DNA from: Syntrophorhabdus sp. PtaB.Bin047
GTDB lineage: Bacteria > Desulfobacterota > Syntrophorhabdia > Syntrophorhabdales > Syntrophorhabdaceae
DNA: 64,000 bases
Direction of reading: 5' to 3'
Assembly: GCA_002067235.1 (NCBI GenBank)
Contig: MVQP01000004.1
Location: 1-64,000, forward strand
The translations under genes were made by a program, and so were the position numbers. Below the pieces are notes generated by a model. It did not search any database and was not told where the DNA came from. It was given only the letters and a program-made list of their open reading frames with translations. The stretch's first letter is position 1. Every line of letters starts with the position of its first letter. Positions 1 to 7,149 of this stretch are shown piece by piece.

Positions 1-55
1 TGGAAGGATCAAGGCGCTCGCCGACGGGGCGCGTGAAGCCGGGCTAAAATTTTAA
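1..55 (+). CDS. rplR: 50S ribosomal protein L18, C-terminal end only
   Basis: Only the last 17 codons are inside the window, read in frame from base 2 and ending at TAA 53-55. The peptide ends GREAGLKF-like (AREAGLKF), typical of the L18 C-terminus, and it lies 9 bases before rpsE, which is the standard spc-operon position. L18 binds 5S rRNA. The start and most of the gene lie upstream of the window. Confidence 0.85.
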   Translation, partial: GRIKALADGAREAGLKF

Positions 56-64
56 CGGGAGGTT

Positions 65-574
65 GTGTTGGTTGAGAGAAAGCGAATAGACGCAGGCGAT
101 CTCGAGTTGCAGGACAGGCTTGTCTACATCAACCGTGTCGCGAAGGTTGTCAAGGGTGGCCGCAGGTTTTCTTTCAGCGCCATCGTTGTCGTCGGCGACG
201 GTAATGGAAAGGTCGGCTTCGGATTGGGCAAGGCCAACGAAGTACCTGATGCAATACGAAAAGCCGTTGAAAGGGCAAAGAAAAGCCTTATAGAAGTCCC
301 CGTGGAAAAGGGGACGATCCCCCATGAGATCATGGCCAAGTTCGGAACGAGCCAGGTGTATATGAAGCCGGCACGGGAAGGCACGGGCGTTATCGCCGGC
401 CGCGCCGTACGTGCCGTCGTAGAGGTGGCGGGGATCACCAATATCCTTACGAAGTGTTATGGTTCCAGGAACTACCATAACGTGGTGAAGGCAACCATCA
501 GGGGCCTCTCCCAGTTGAAATCGCCCGAGGTGGCGCTGAAACAGAGGGGCAAATTGAAAGTCGAGGAGGGGTAG
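65..574 (+). CDS. rpsE: 30S ribosomal protein S5
   Basis: S5 is a small-subunit protein near the decoding region that affects translational fidelity. The 169-residue product has the family's N-terminal [12 protein letters not shown] segment (about residues 24-35), the [14 protein letters not shown] loop and the C-terminal [11 protein letters not shown]-like end; length is normal. The GTG at 65 sits only 2-3 bases after a GGGAGG Shine-Dalgarno, so the TTG at 68, five bases after it, may be the true start. It lies between rplR and rpmD in the spc operon, two bases before rpmD. Confidence 0.97.
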   Translation: MLVERKRIDAGDLELQDRLVYINRVAKVVKGGRRFSFSAIVVVGDGNGKVGFGLGKANEVPDAIRKAVERAKKSLIEVPVEKGTIPHEIMAKFGTSQVYMKPAREGTGVIAGRAVRAVVEVAGITNILTKCYGSRNYHNVVKATIRGLSQLKSPEVALKQRGKLKVEEG

Positions 575-575
575 G

Positions 576-761
576 ATGAGCCACCTCAAGATAAAATGGA
601 CGAAGAGCTTCATCGGATGCCCGGAGGACCAGAGGGCCACGGTGAGAAGCCTGGGTTTCAAGAGGCTCTACCAGGAAAAGACGGTCAAAAACACCCCGGA
701 GATACGGGGCATGGTCAAGAAGGTGATCCACCTTGTTACAGTACTGGAGGATGCTCGGTGA
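576..761 (+). CDS. rpmD: 50S ribosomal protein L30
   Basis: L30 is a small protein of the large subunit. The 61-residue product has the classic pattern KIKWTKSFIGCPEDQRATVRSLG split over its first 27 residues, then the PEIRGMVKKVIHLV helix. A strong GAGGAGGGG ribosome binding site precedes the ATG. The stop codon overlaps the GTG start of rplO by four bases (GTGA), so the two are probably translationally coupled. Confidence 0.96.
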   Translation: MSHLKIKWTKSFIGCPEDQRATVRSLGFKRLYQEKTVKNTPEIRGMVKKVIHLVTVLEDAR

Positions 762-1201
762 AACTATCAGATCTTAAACCAGTCCCGGGATCAAAGAAGA
801 GCCGCAAGCGTGTCGGCCGGGGAACCGGATCGGGGCTCGGAACGACTGCGGGCTACGGCAACAAGGGCCAGCGCTCGACGAGCGGCGGAACGAAGGGGAA
901 GAGCTTTGAGGGCGGCCAGCTGCCGCTGACGCGAAGGATCCCCAAGAGGGGCTTCAAGAATCCTTTTCGGAAAGAATACTCCGTCATCAATATCGGCGAC
1001 CTTGAGGTCTTCAAGGGTATGGAAAAGGTGGGTGTTGAGGATATCCTGAAGTCGGGCTTCATCAAGAAAATGAAGGACGGGATCAAGCTTCTCGCCGTGG
1101 GAGACATAGATTTCCCCATAAAAATATCGGTTCACAAGGCATCACAGAAGGCCATCGAAAAGATACAGGCCAAGGGTGGTGATGTGGAGGTGCTCGTCTA
1201 A
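758..1201 (+). CDS. rplO: 50S ribosomal protein L15
   Basis: L15 is an early-to-mid assembly protein of the 50S subunit. The 147-residue product begins MKLSDLKPVPGSKKSRKRVG and has the Gly-rich RGTGSGLGTTAGYGNKGQ region that threads into 23S rRNA, then GGQLPLTRRIPKRGF. The frame is open upstream to 596, but that extension is the shadow of rpmD. The GTG at 758 fits the family N-terminus and overlaps the rpmD stop as GTGA. The TAA overlaps the secY start as TAATG. Confidence 0.95.
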   Translation: MKLSDLKPVPGSKKSRKRVGRGTGSGLGTTAGYGNKGQRSTSGGTKGKSFEGGQLPLTRRIPKRGFKNPFRKEYSVINIGDLEVFKGMEKVGVEDILKSGFIKKMKDGIKLLAVGDIDFPIKISVHKASQKAIEKIQAKGGDVEVLV

Positions 1202-2508
1202 TGGGAGGTTTCCAAAATATTGGAAAGATCCCCGAGCTGAAGCGCAGGATCATATGGACCCTCGGGTTGCTTGCTGTCTACCGTGTCGGCATTCACATAC
1301 CCACGCCGGGTATTGACGGGAACGTCCTCGCGGGTATCTTTGAGCAGGCCAAGGGAACCCTGCTCGGGTTTTTCGACATGTTCGCGGGCGGCGGGCTGGA
1401 GAGGCTCTCCATCTTTGCCCTTGGGATCATGCCCTATATCTCGGCGTCGATCATACTGCAGCTCCTGACCGTCGTCATACCCACCCTCGAGAAGCTCTCA
1501 AAGGAAGGCGAGGCGGGACGGAGGAAGATAACACAGTATACGCGGTACGGGACGGTGGTTATCAGCATCATCCAGGGCCTCTTCATCGCCATCGGCCTCG
1601 AACAGATGCGCGGCGCCGGCGGGGAGCCCGTCGTCTTCAACCCCGGTTGGAGCTTCAGGCTGATGACCATGATCACCCTGACAGGTGGCACGTCCTTCAT
1701 TATGTGGCTCGGGGAGCAGATCACCGAGAAGGGTATAGGCAACGGCATCTCGCTGATCATCTTCGCGGGAATCGTGGCGAGAATGCCAAACGCGATAGCC
1801 GGGACGTGGAGCCTCGTCAATACCGGCGAGCTCAACTGGTTCGTGGTGCTTGTTCTCATCGCGATGATGCTCGTTGTAGTAGCCTTCATAATATTCATGG
1901 AGACATCACAGCGAAGGATCCCGGTGCAGTATGCCAAGCGGGTGGTGGGCCGGAAGATGATGGGCGGTCAATCCACGCATCTGCCGCTGAAGGTGAACAC
2001 GGCAGGCGTGATCCCGCCGATCTTCGCGTCATCCATCATCATGTTCCCCGCGACGATCTCGAACTTTATCACGCACCCTTATGCGAAGAAGATAGCGGAA
2101 CTCTTCACGCCGGGGTCGGCGCTCCACGAGATCTTCTATGTTGGTTTTATCATTTTCTTCTGCTACTTCTACACCGCCATCGTTTTCAACCCTGATAACG
2201 TGGCGGACAACATGAAGAAGTACGGAGGATACATACCGGGGATCAGGCCGGGCAAAAGGACCTCGGAGTACATCGACAGGGTGCTCACGAGGGTGACGTT
2301 CATAGGGGCGATATACATCTCCTTCGTGTGCGTGCTGCCGACGCTGCTGGTGAAGAAGTTCAACGTGCCCTTCTATTTTGGTGGAACGGCGCTTCTCATT
2401 GTTGTCGGCGTTGCTTTGGACACCATTCAGCAGATAGAGTCCCATCTCATTCTGAGGCATTATGACGGGCTAGTGAAGAAATCGCAGAGGATCAAGGGGC
2501 GACGATAG
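1201..2508 (+). CDS. secY: Protein translocase subunit SecY
   Basis: SecY is the ten-helix channel of the Sec translocon in the inner membrane. The 435-residue protein starts with the usual amphipathic segment (GKIPELKRRIIWTLGLLAVYR), has the plug-region pattern GLERLSIFALGIMPYISASI near residue 65-85, and contains QRRIPVQYAKR in the cytoplasmic loop and the C-terminal IPGIRPGKRTSEY segment that contacts the ribosome and SecA. Several hydrophobic segments are evident through the length. It overlaps rplO by one base. The usual downstream neighbour adk is absent; map follows 47 bases later. Confidence 0.97.
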   Translation: MGGFQNIGKIPELKRRIIWTLGLLAVYRVGIHIPTPGIDGNVLAGIFEQAKGTLLGFFDMFAGGGLERLSIFALGIMPYISASIILQLLTVVIPTLEKLSKEGEAGRRKITQYTRYGTVVISIIQGLFIAIGLEQMRGAGGEPVVFNPGWSFRLMTMITLTGGTSFIMWLGEQITEKGIGNGISLIIFAGIVARMPNAIAGTWSLVNTGELNWFVVLVLIAMMLVVVAFIIFMETSQRRIPVQYAKRVVGRKMMGGQSTHLPLKVNTAGVIPPIFASSIIMFPATISNFITHPYAKKIAELFTPGSALHEIFYVGFIIFFCYFYTAIVFNPDNVADNMKKYGGYIPGIRPGKRTSEYIDRVLTRVTFIGAIYISFVCVLPTLLVKKFNVPFYFGGTALLIVVGVALDTIQQIESHLILRHYDGLVKKSQRIKGRR

Positions 2509-2524
2509 AAGGACCGAAGGAGGA

Positions 2525-2587
2525 ATGCCGGCGGGAAACGCCTTGAGCCAAAAGGATGATCTTTCTGAAGACAAGAGAGGAGATTGA
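2525..2587 (+). CDS. Possible 20-codon leader ORF overlapping map start
   Basis: An ATG at 2525 has the best Shine-Dalgarno in this gap (AAGGAGGA, spacing two to three bases) and opens a 20-codon frame ending at TGA 2585-2587. It runs across the map start codon at 2556 in another frame. map itself has only AAAAGG directly abutting its ATG. The small frame could couple or attenuate map translation, or the Shine-Dalgarno may simply serve map at unusually long range. The peptide resembles nothing I recognise. Confidence 0.25.
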   Translation: MPAGNALSQKDDLSEDKRGD

Positions 2588-3305
2588 GAAAATGCGCGTC
2601 GCCAGCGGGAAGGCGATGGAGATGCTCCTTTACTTGAAGGATCTTGTGAAGGCAGGCGTGAAAACGATGGACCTCGAGAATGCCTGCGAGGAGAAGATAA
2701 GAGAGACGGGAAACATGAAAGCCGCTTTCAAGGGGTACAACGGTTTCCCCTATTGCCTGTGTGTGTCCGTGAACGACGAGGTCGTGCACGGCATGCCTTC
2801 TGAACGGCAGCTGAAAGAGAATGATATCGTGAGCATCGACTTTGGTCTTCTCTATGAAGGGTATTACGGGGACGTGGCAATGACCTATGCCGTCGGGGGT
2901 ATCTCGAAGGCCGCGAGAAAGCTCCTCGAAGTGACGGAAAAAGCCCTCTACCTCGGCATAGACCAGGCCCGGGAGGGCAACAGGCTCCATGATATCTCCT
3001 GCGCCGTACAGGAGTGTGTCGAGGGAGAGAGGTTCTCGGTTGTACGGGAGTTCGTCGGCCACGGTATAGGGCGGAGCCTGCATGAGGAACCGCAGGTGCC
3101 CAATTACGGGACGAAGGGCACGGGCCTCAGGCTCAAGGCAGGAATGGTCTTTGCGATAGAACCGATGGTGAACATGGGAAAGAGCGAAGTGTATATCAAG
3201 GAGAACGGTTGGACCGCGGCCACGAAGGATGGAAGCCTGTCGGCTCATTTTGAACACACCGTGGCCGTGACCGGCAACGGCCCCGTCATATTGAGCCGGG
3301 CTTAG
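2556..3305 (+). CDS. map: Methionine aminopeptidase type I
   Basis: Removes the initiator methionine from nascent proteins using a two-metal centre. The 249-residue product opens MIFLKTREEIEKMRVASGK, as in type Ia enzymes. The metal ligands are visible in family motifs: SIDFGLLYEGYYGDVAMT (two Asp), FVGHGIGRSLHEEP (His), AIEPMVNMG (Glu) and HFEHTVAVT (Glu). HGMP near the N-terminus supplies the substrate-side His. The ATG at 2556 gives the family N-terminus but has a poor ribosome binding site. It is cotranscribed with secY and infA. Confidence 0.96.
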   Translation: MIFLKTREEIEKMRVASGKAMEMLLYLKDLVKAGVKTMDLENACEEKIRETGNMKAAFKGYNGFPYCLCVSVNDEVVHGMPSERQLKENDIVSIDFGLLYEGYYGDVAMTYAVGGISKAARKLLEVTEKALYLGIDQAREGNRLHDISCAVQECVEGERFSVVREFVGHGIGRSLHEEPQVPNYGTKGTGLRLKAGMVFAIEPMVNMGKSEVYIKENGWTAATKDGSLSAHFEHTVAVTGNGPVILSRA

Positions 3306-3314
3306 AGAGGTAAA

Positions 3315-3533
3315 ATGCCAAAAGGCGAAGGTATAGAGATAGAAGGAACGGTCGTAGAACCACTGCCCAACGCGATGTTCAGGGTTGAGCTTCCCAACGG
3401 CCACAGGGTGTTGGCCCACGTATCGGGAAAGATGCGGATGCATTACATAAAGATACTCAGGGGAGACAAGGTCGTCGTCGAGCTGTCGCCATACGACCTC
3501 ACGCGGGGCAGGATCATTTATCGCGTCAAGTAG
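3315..3533 (+). CDS. infA: Translation initiation factor IF-1
   Basis: IF-1 occupies the ribosomal A site during initiation. The product is 72 residues, the standard length, an OB-fold with the signature [30 protein letters not shown]-like [16 protein letters not shown] and the ending [13 protein letters not shown]. It sits between map and rpmJ, the usual order in this operon, with a GAGAGG ribosome binding site. Confidence 0.97.
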   Translation: MPKGEGIEIEGTVVEPLPNAMFRVELPNGHRVLAHVSGKMRMHYIKILRGDKVVVELSPYDLTRGRIIYRVK

Positions 3534-3542
3534 GAGGAAAGC

Positions 3543-3656
3543 ATGAAGGTAAAGCCTTCGGTGAAGAAGAGATGTGACAAATGCAAGATCATCAAGCGAA
3601 AGGGTGTTGTCAGGATCATCTGCGAGAACCCCAAGCATAAACAGAAACAGGGCTAA
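3543..3656 (+). CDS. rpmJ: 50S ribosomal protein L36, zinc-binding form
   Basis: A 37-codon gene beginning [20 protein letters not shown]. It keeps all four zinc ligands of the C+ form: Cys11, Cys14, Cys27 and His32. A TAGGAGGA ribosome binding site precedes the ATG. It lies 9 bases after infA and 11 before rpsM, the normal place. L36 is the smallest protein of the 50S subunit. Confidence 0.95.
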   Translation: MKVKPSVKKRCDKCKIIKRKGVVRIICENPKHKQKQG

Positions 3657-3667
3657 GGAGGCAGAAG

Positions 3668-4033
3668 GTGGCACGAATTGCAGGCGTCGACATACCCAGG
3701 GACAAAAGGATCGAAGTGGCCCTGACCTATATTTACGGCATCGGGAGAACGCTTTCCAGCAAGATCCTGAACCAGGCCGGGATCGATCCGAACAAGAGGA
3801 CGCATGCCCTCCTCGACGAAGAGATCGCGAAGATAAGGGACATCCTGGAAAGCGAATACAAGGTCGAAGGCGATCTGAGAAAAGAAGTGAGCATGAACAT
3901 AAAAAGGCTTATGGACATCGGATGCTATCGCGGCCTGAGACATAGACGAAGCCTTCCCGTGCACGGGCAGAGGACGAGGACGAACTCGCGGACCCGCAAA
4001 GGCCCGCGGAAGACTTCGATGAAACGAAAATAA
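3668..4033 (+). CDS. rpsM: 30S ribosomal protein S13
   Basis: S13 sits in the head of the 30S subunit and contacts the P-site tRNA. The 121-residue product has the family opening [20 protein letters not shown], the helix-two-turn-helix [10 protein letters not shown] and the basic tail [17 protein letters not shown]. It starts at GTG 3668, eight bases after AAGGAGG. It begins the alpha-operon group rpsM-rpsK-rpsD-rpoA-rplQ. Confidence 0.97.
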   Translation: MARIAGVDIPRDKRIEVALTYIYGIGRTLSSKILNQAGIDPNKRTHALLDEEIAKIRDILESEYKVEGDLRKEVSMNIKRLMDIGCYRGLRHRRSLPVHGQRTRTNSRTRKGPRKTSMKRK

Positions 4034-4051
4034 CGACGAGGTGGTGCGTAC

Positions 4052-4441
4052 ATGGCTAAGGTCAGAAGAAGCGGAAAGAAGAAAGTAAAAAAGAATATCC
4101 CCGTCGGTGGAGCATATATACAGTCGAGCTTCAACAACACGATCATCACGATCACCGATCCGCAGGGCAACGTCGTGTCGTGGTCAAGCGGTGGGGTTGT
4201 GGGTTTCAAGGGCTCGCGCAAGAGTACTCCCTTTGCCGCGCAGCTTGCCGCGGAGAACGCCGCAAAGAAGGCCATGGAGCATGGGCTGAGGACGGTGGAC
4301 GTCTATGTGAAGGGTCCCGGAGCGGGACGTGAGGCGGCATTGAGGGCGCTCCAGAGCGCGGGACTGAAGATCCATCTCATCCGCGATGTTACGCCCATTC
4401 CCCATAACGGCTGCAGACCGCCGAAACGCAGAAGGGTTTAA
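4052..4441 (+). CDS. rpsK: 30S ribosomal protein S11
   Basis: S11 forms part of the platform of the 30S subunit near the mRNA exit site. The 129-residue product has the conserved core [20 protein letters not shown], the segment [18 protein letters not shown] and the C-terminal [13 protein letters not shown] lysine-rich N-terminus (KKKVKKN) precedes the core. It follows rpsM by 18 bases. Confidence 0.97.
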   Translation: MAKVRRSGKKKVKKNIPVGGAYIQSSFNNTIITITDPQGNVVSWSSGGVVGFKGSRKSTPFAAQLAAENAAKKAMEHGLRTVDVYVKGPGAGREAALRALQSAGLKIHLIRDVTPIPHNGCRPPKRRRV

Positions 4442-4453
4442 AGGAGGCACGAA

Positions 4454-5074
4454 TTGTCACGATATGTTGGACCATCATGCAAGTTATGCCGGCGAGAAGG
4501 CATAAAGCTTTTCCTAAAGGGAGAAAGGTGCTACACGGAGAAGTGCGCCATTGAAAAAAGGAACTATCCCCCGGGACAGCACGTGGACACCAAGGGCAAG
4601 GTCATGGAGTACGGGATGCGCCTCAGGGAAAAGCAGCGCGCGCGCAGGATATACGGGCTCAGCGAGAAGCAGTTCAGAAGGTTTTTCGTCAGGGCCGAGC
4701 GTAAGGAAGGCATCACGGGCACCAACTTCCTCGTTCTTCTCGAAAGAAGGATCGACAACATGGTGTTCCGTCTTGGCTTCGCGACGTCCCGTGCGGAGGC
4801 GCGCCAGCTTGTATCCCACAAGCACATTGCCGTGAACGGCAGAACGGTTAACTCCTCGTCCTACCTCGTGAGGGTGGGCGATGTCATAGAGGTCAGGCAC
4901 AAGGAACTGCCTGCCGTCGTGAACGCTCTGGAATCGGTGGTTCGAAGGGGCGTGCCGTCATGGATAGACCTCGACAAGGACAATATGAAGGGTACCATCA
5001 GGCTCTTTCCGACCCGTGACGATATTTCGTTGCCGATCAAGGAACAGCTGATCGTAGAGTACTATTCAAGGTAG
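4454..5074 (+). CDS. rpsD: 30S ribosomal protein S4, zinc-binding form
   Basis: S4 nucleates 30S assembly and in many bacteria represses the alpha operon. The 206-residue protein starts at TTG 4454, chosen because AAAGGAGG lies six bases upstream and SRYVGPSCKLCRREG is the family N-terminus. Four cysteines (CKLC, then C and C in RCYTEKCAIEKR) form the zinc site of the C+ paralogue class. The S4 RNA-binding domain is seen at ERRIDNMVFRLGFATSRAEARQLV. No obvious pseudoknot operator was identified upstream of rpsM. Confidence 0.97.
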   Translation: MSRYVGPSCKLCRREGIKLFLKGERCYTEKCAIEKRNYPPGQHVDTKGKVMEYGMRLREKQRARRIYGLSEKQFRRFFVRAERKEGITGTNFLVLLERRIDNMVFRLGFATSRAEARQLVSHKHIAVNGRTVNSSSYLVRVGDVIEVRHKELPAVVNALESVVRRGVPSWIDLDKDNMKGTIRLFPTRDDISLPIKEQLIVEYYSR

Positions 5075-5095
5075 TTATTACCCCAAGGAGGGTAC

Positions 5096-6121
5096 ATGCC
5101 TATGTTTGAAAAGAACTGGCAGGAGCTTATCAGGCCAACCAAGATCGAGATAGAGAAGAAGGAGAGCACCTACGTGAAGTTCTCCACGGAACCCTTCGAG
5201 AGAGGGTACGGTGTCACCATCGGCAACTCTCTCCGGCGGGTGCTCCTGTCCTCGATCATGGGTGCTGCTATAACGTCGGTCTGGATAGACTCCGTCGACC
5301 ACGAATTTTCCACGGTCCGGGGCGTCAAGGAAGATGTTACGGAGATGATCCTGAACCTGAAGAAGGTCGTTATCAGGATGACCGACGACAAACCTGCCCT
5401 TTTGAAGATCGATGTCAAAGGCAAGAAGGAAGTGAAGGCGGGGGACATCACGCATGACGGCGGGGTGGACGTGATCAACCCCGACCTGCATATCGCTACG
5501 CTGTCAAGCGATGCCAAACTGTACATGGAGATGAAGGCAAGACTTGGTCGCGGTTACCAGCCTTCTGAACAGAATGTCGATGATACCGATCCCATCGGCA
5601 CCATTCCCATAGACGCCATCTTCTCGCCTATCAGAAAGGTGAGCTACAACGTGACCCAGGCAAGGGTGGGCCGGCGGACGGACTATGACAAGCTCACCAT
5701 GGAGATCTGGACCGACGGCAGCGTCGATCCCCTCGATGCCCTCTCTTTCGCGGCGAAGATCATCAAGGAGCAGATGCGGATCTTCATCAACTTCGACGAG
5801 GTCGAGGAAGCGGAAGCCGGCGAGGAACGGGGACAGGAGAAACCCGATTTCAACGAAAACCTGTATCGCAGCGTCGACGAGCTCGAACTGTCCGTGAGGA
5901 GCGCGAACTGCCTGAAGAACGCGGACATCAAGTACATAGGAGAACTTGTTCAGAAGACGGAGCAGGAGATCCTTATGACAAAGAACTTCGGAAGGAAGTC
6001 TTTGAACGAGATCAAGGAGATTCTCTCTTGCATGGGGCTCCGCCTTGGTTTAAAATTAGACAGCTTTCCGGCACGGGAAGAACTGGACAAAATGGTTCTC
6101 AAGAAAAAAGATCACATGTAG
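5096..6121 (+). CDS. rpoA: DNA-directed RNA polymerase subunit alpha
   Basis: The alpha subunit nucleates polymerase assembly and contacts UP elements and activators. The 341-residue product has the N-terminal dimer domain ([20 protein letters not shown], residues about 40-60; the GRGYQPSEQ-type loop near 150) and the C-terminal domain with helix-hairpin-helix residues ([17 protein letters not shown], then [14 protein letters not shown]). The linker near residue 238-260 is acidic. Starts are possible at 5096 or 5102; both have the AAGGAGGG site. It is followed nine bases later by rplQ. Confidence 0.97.
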   Translation: MPMFEKNWQELIRPTKIEIEKKESTYVKFSTEPFERGYGVTIGNSLRRVLLSSIMGAAITSVWIDSVDHEFSTVRGVKEDVTEMILNLKKVVIRMTDDKPALLKIDVKGKKEVKAGDITHDGGVDVINPDLHIATLSSDAKLYMEMKARLGRGYQPSEQNVDDTDPIGTIPIDAIFSPIRKVSYNVTQARVGRRTDYDKLTMEIWTDGSVDPLDALSFAAKIIKEQMRIFINFDEVEEAEAGEERGQEKPDFNENLYRSVDELELSVRSANCLKNADIKYIGELVQKTEQEILMTKNFGRKSLNEIKEILSCMGLRLGLKLDSFPAREELDKMVLKKKDHM

Positions 6122-6130
6122 GGGTTGATA

Positions 6131-6715
6131 ATGAGGCATCAGAACAGAGTGAAGAAAATGAATCGGACCAAGAGCCACCGGCGGGCATTGTTCATGAACC
6201 TCGCCAACGCCCTGTTCGATCATGAAAGCATAAAGACCACGAACCCGAAGGCGATGGAACTCAAGAAGGTGGCAGACAGGCTCATCACCCTGGCGAAGAG
6301 AAAAGACCTTCACTCGTTGAGGCTTGCGTTTGCCTTCCTGAGGGACAAGAAGGTTGTCAGGAAGCTCTTTAGCGATATCGGGGACCGCTATGCGGCCATA
6401 AGCGGCGGATACACCCGTGTGGTCAAGATCGGCCTCAGGAAGGGCGATGCCGCCCCGATGGCCATCATCGAACTGACGCAGAAGAAGGAACCGGAGAAAG
6501 AAAAAGAGAAGGGCAAGGCGAAAGAAAAGAAAGAGGCAAAACCGCCGAAGTCCGAAAAACCCGTCAAGGAAAAGAAGGAAAAGGCGCCGGCGAAGAAGAA
6601 GGCCGCACCGAAGAAAGAGGCGGCTGTCGGCGAAGAGCCGAAGCCCAAGAGGACGAGGAAACCGAAAGCGGAAAAGAAGGCGGAAGAGACGCCGGAAGGA
6701 ACTCAGGACGCCTGA
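6131..6715 (+). CDS. rplQ: 50S ribosomal protein L17 with long charged C-terminal tail
   Basis: L17 lies near the peptide exit tunnel. The first 115-120 residues are a normal L17: MRHQNRVKKMNRTKSHRRAL, then TTNPKAMELKKVADRLITLAKR and SGGYTRVVKIGLRKGDAAPM. After IIEL the protein continues for about 75 residues of Lys, Glu, Ala and Pro (EKEKEKGKAKEKKEAKPP type), giving 194 residues where the family usually stops near 120. The tail resembles histone H1-like or nucleic-acid-binding disordered tails. ATG 6131 is chosen over a TTG at 6125 because it gives the family N-terminus. tRNA-Gln follows eight bases later. Confidence 0.93.
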   Translation: MRHQNRVKKMNRTKSHRRALFMNLANALFDHESIKTTNPKAMELKKVADRLITLAKRKDLHSLRLAFAFLRDKKVVRKLFSDIGDRYAAISGGYTRVVKIGLRKGDAAPMAIIELTQKKEPEKEKEKGKAKEKKEAKPPKSEKPVKEKKEKAPAKKKAAPKKEAAVGEEPKPKRTRKPKAEKKAEETPEGTQDA

Positions 6716-6723
6716 AAAGATAT

Positions 6724-6797
6724 TGGGAGATCGTTCAACGGCAGGACAACGGACTCTGACTCCGTGAATCAAGGTTCAAATCCTTGTCTCCCAGCCA
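6724..6797 (+). tRNA. tRNA-Gln, anticodon CTG
   Basis: Folds as a full cloverleaf: acceptor TGGGAGA pairs with TCTCCCA, the anticodon stem ACGGA/TCCGT encloses loop CTCTGAC with anticodon CTG, and the T-arm is CAAGG-TTCAAAT-CCTTG. The discriminator G and CCA are encoded. It lies eight bases after rplQ on the same strand and in front of a terminator, so it is probably cotranscribed with the alpha operon. Confidence 0.95.
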
Positions 6798-6806
6798 ATA
6801 ATATCA

Positions 6807-6837
6807 AGGGGTTGCAGAACATGTAACCCCTCTTTTT
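6807..6837 (+). terminator. Rho-independent terminator of the ribosomal operon and tRNA-Gln
   Basis: A seven-base-pair stem AGGGGTT (6807-6813) and AACCCCT (6825-6831) with an 11-base loop is followed by CTTTTT. It lies 10 bases after the tRNA, at the end of the whole plus-strand block. Confidence 0.85.
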
Positions 6838-7149
6838 ATGCCCGCACTGCGCACGAGGGCCCCGAGGCCCGCCAACCTTCGTTGAGTTGAAGAAGAGAAC
6901 CCCTTTAGTTCACGACATGGTATCCCGTTCCCTGCCTCGCGATGATGAGTGGGTCAAATGCCACGACAAAGCGAAATGAGATCCTGAATGAAGGCTGACC
7001 TTCTGCTTGTCTTCCAGCCCCACATTCTTTTTGACAATACAGTCAGGGCTGGACTAGGCTTTCAGAGGGAAGAACCGGCCGGATACGAAGAATGAAAGCC
7101 TTGCCGAGATTACTCTTCCACCGTCAGTCGCATGAAAAAGGGAGTATGG
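6838..7149. other. Gene-free stretch upstream of the molybdenum hydroxylase operon
   Basis: No coding potential seen on either strand. A TTGACA at 7027-7032 could be a -35 box, but no acceptable -10 follows at 16-18 bases, so no promoter is called. Confidence 0.5.

Noticed and set aside
7027-7055. TTGACA as a -35 box for the molybdenum hydroxylase operon
   Set aside because: No hexamer resembling TATAAT occurs at 16-18 bases, so a promoter could not be supported.
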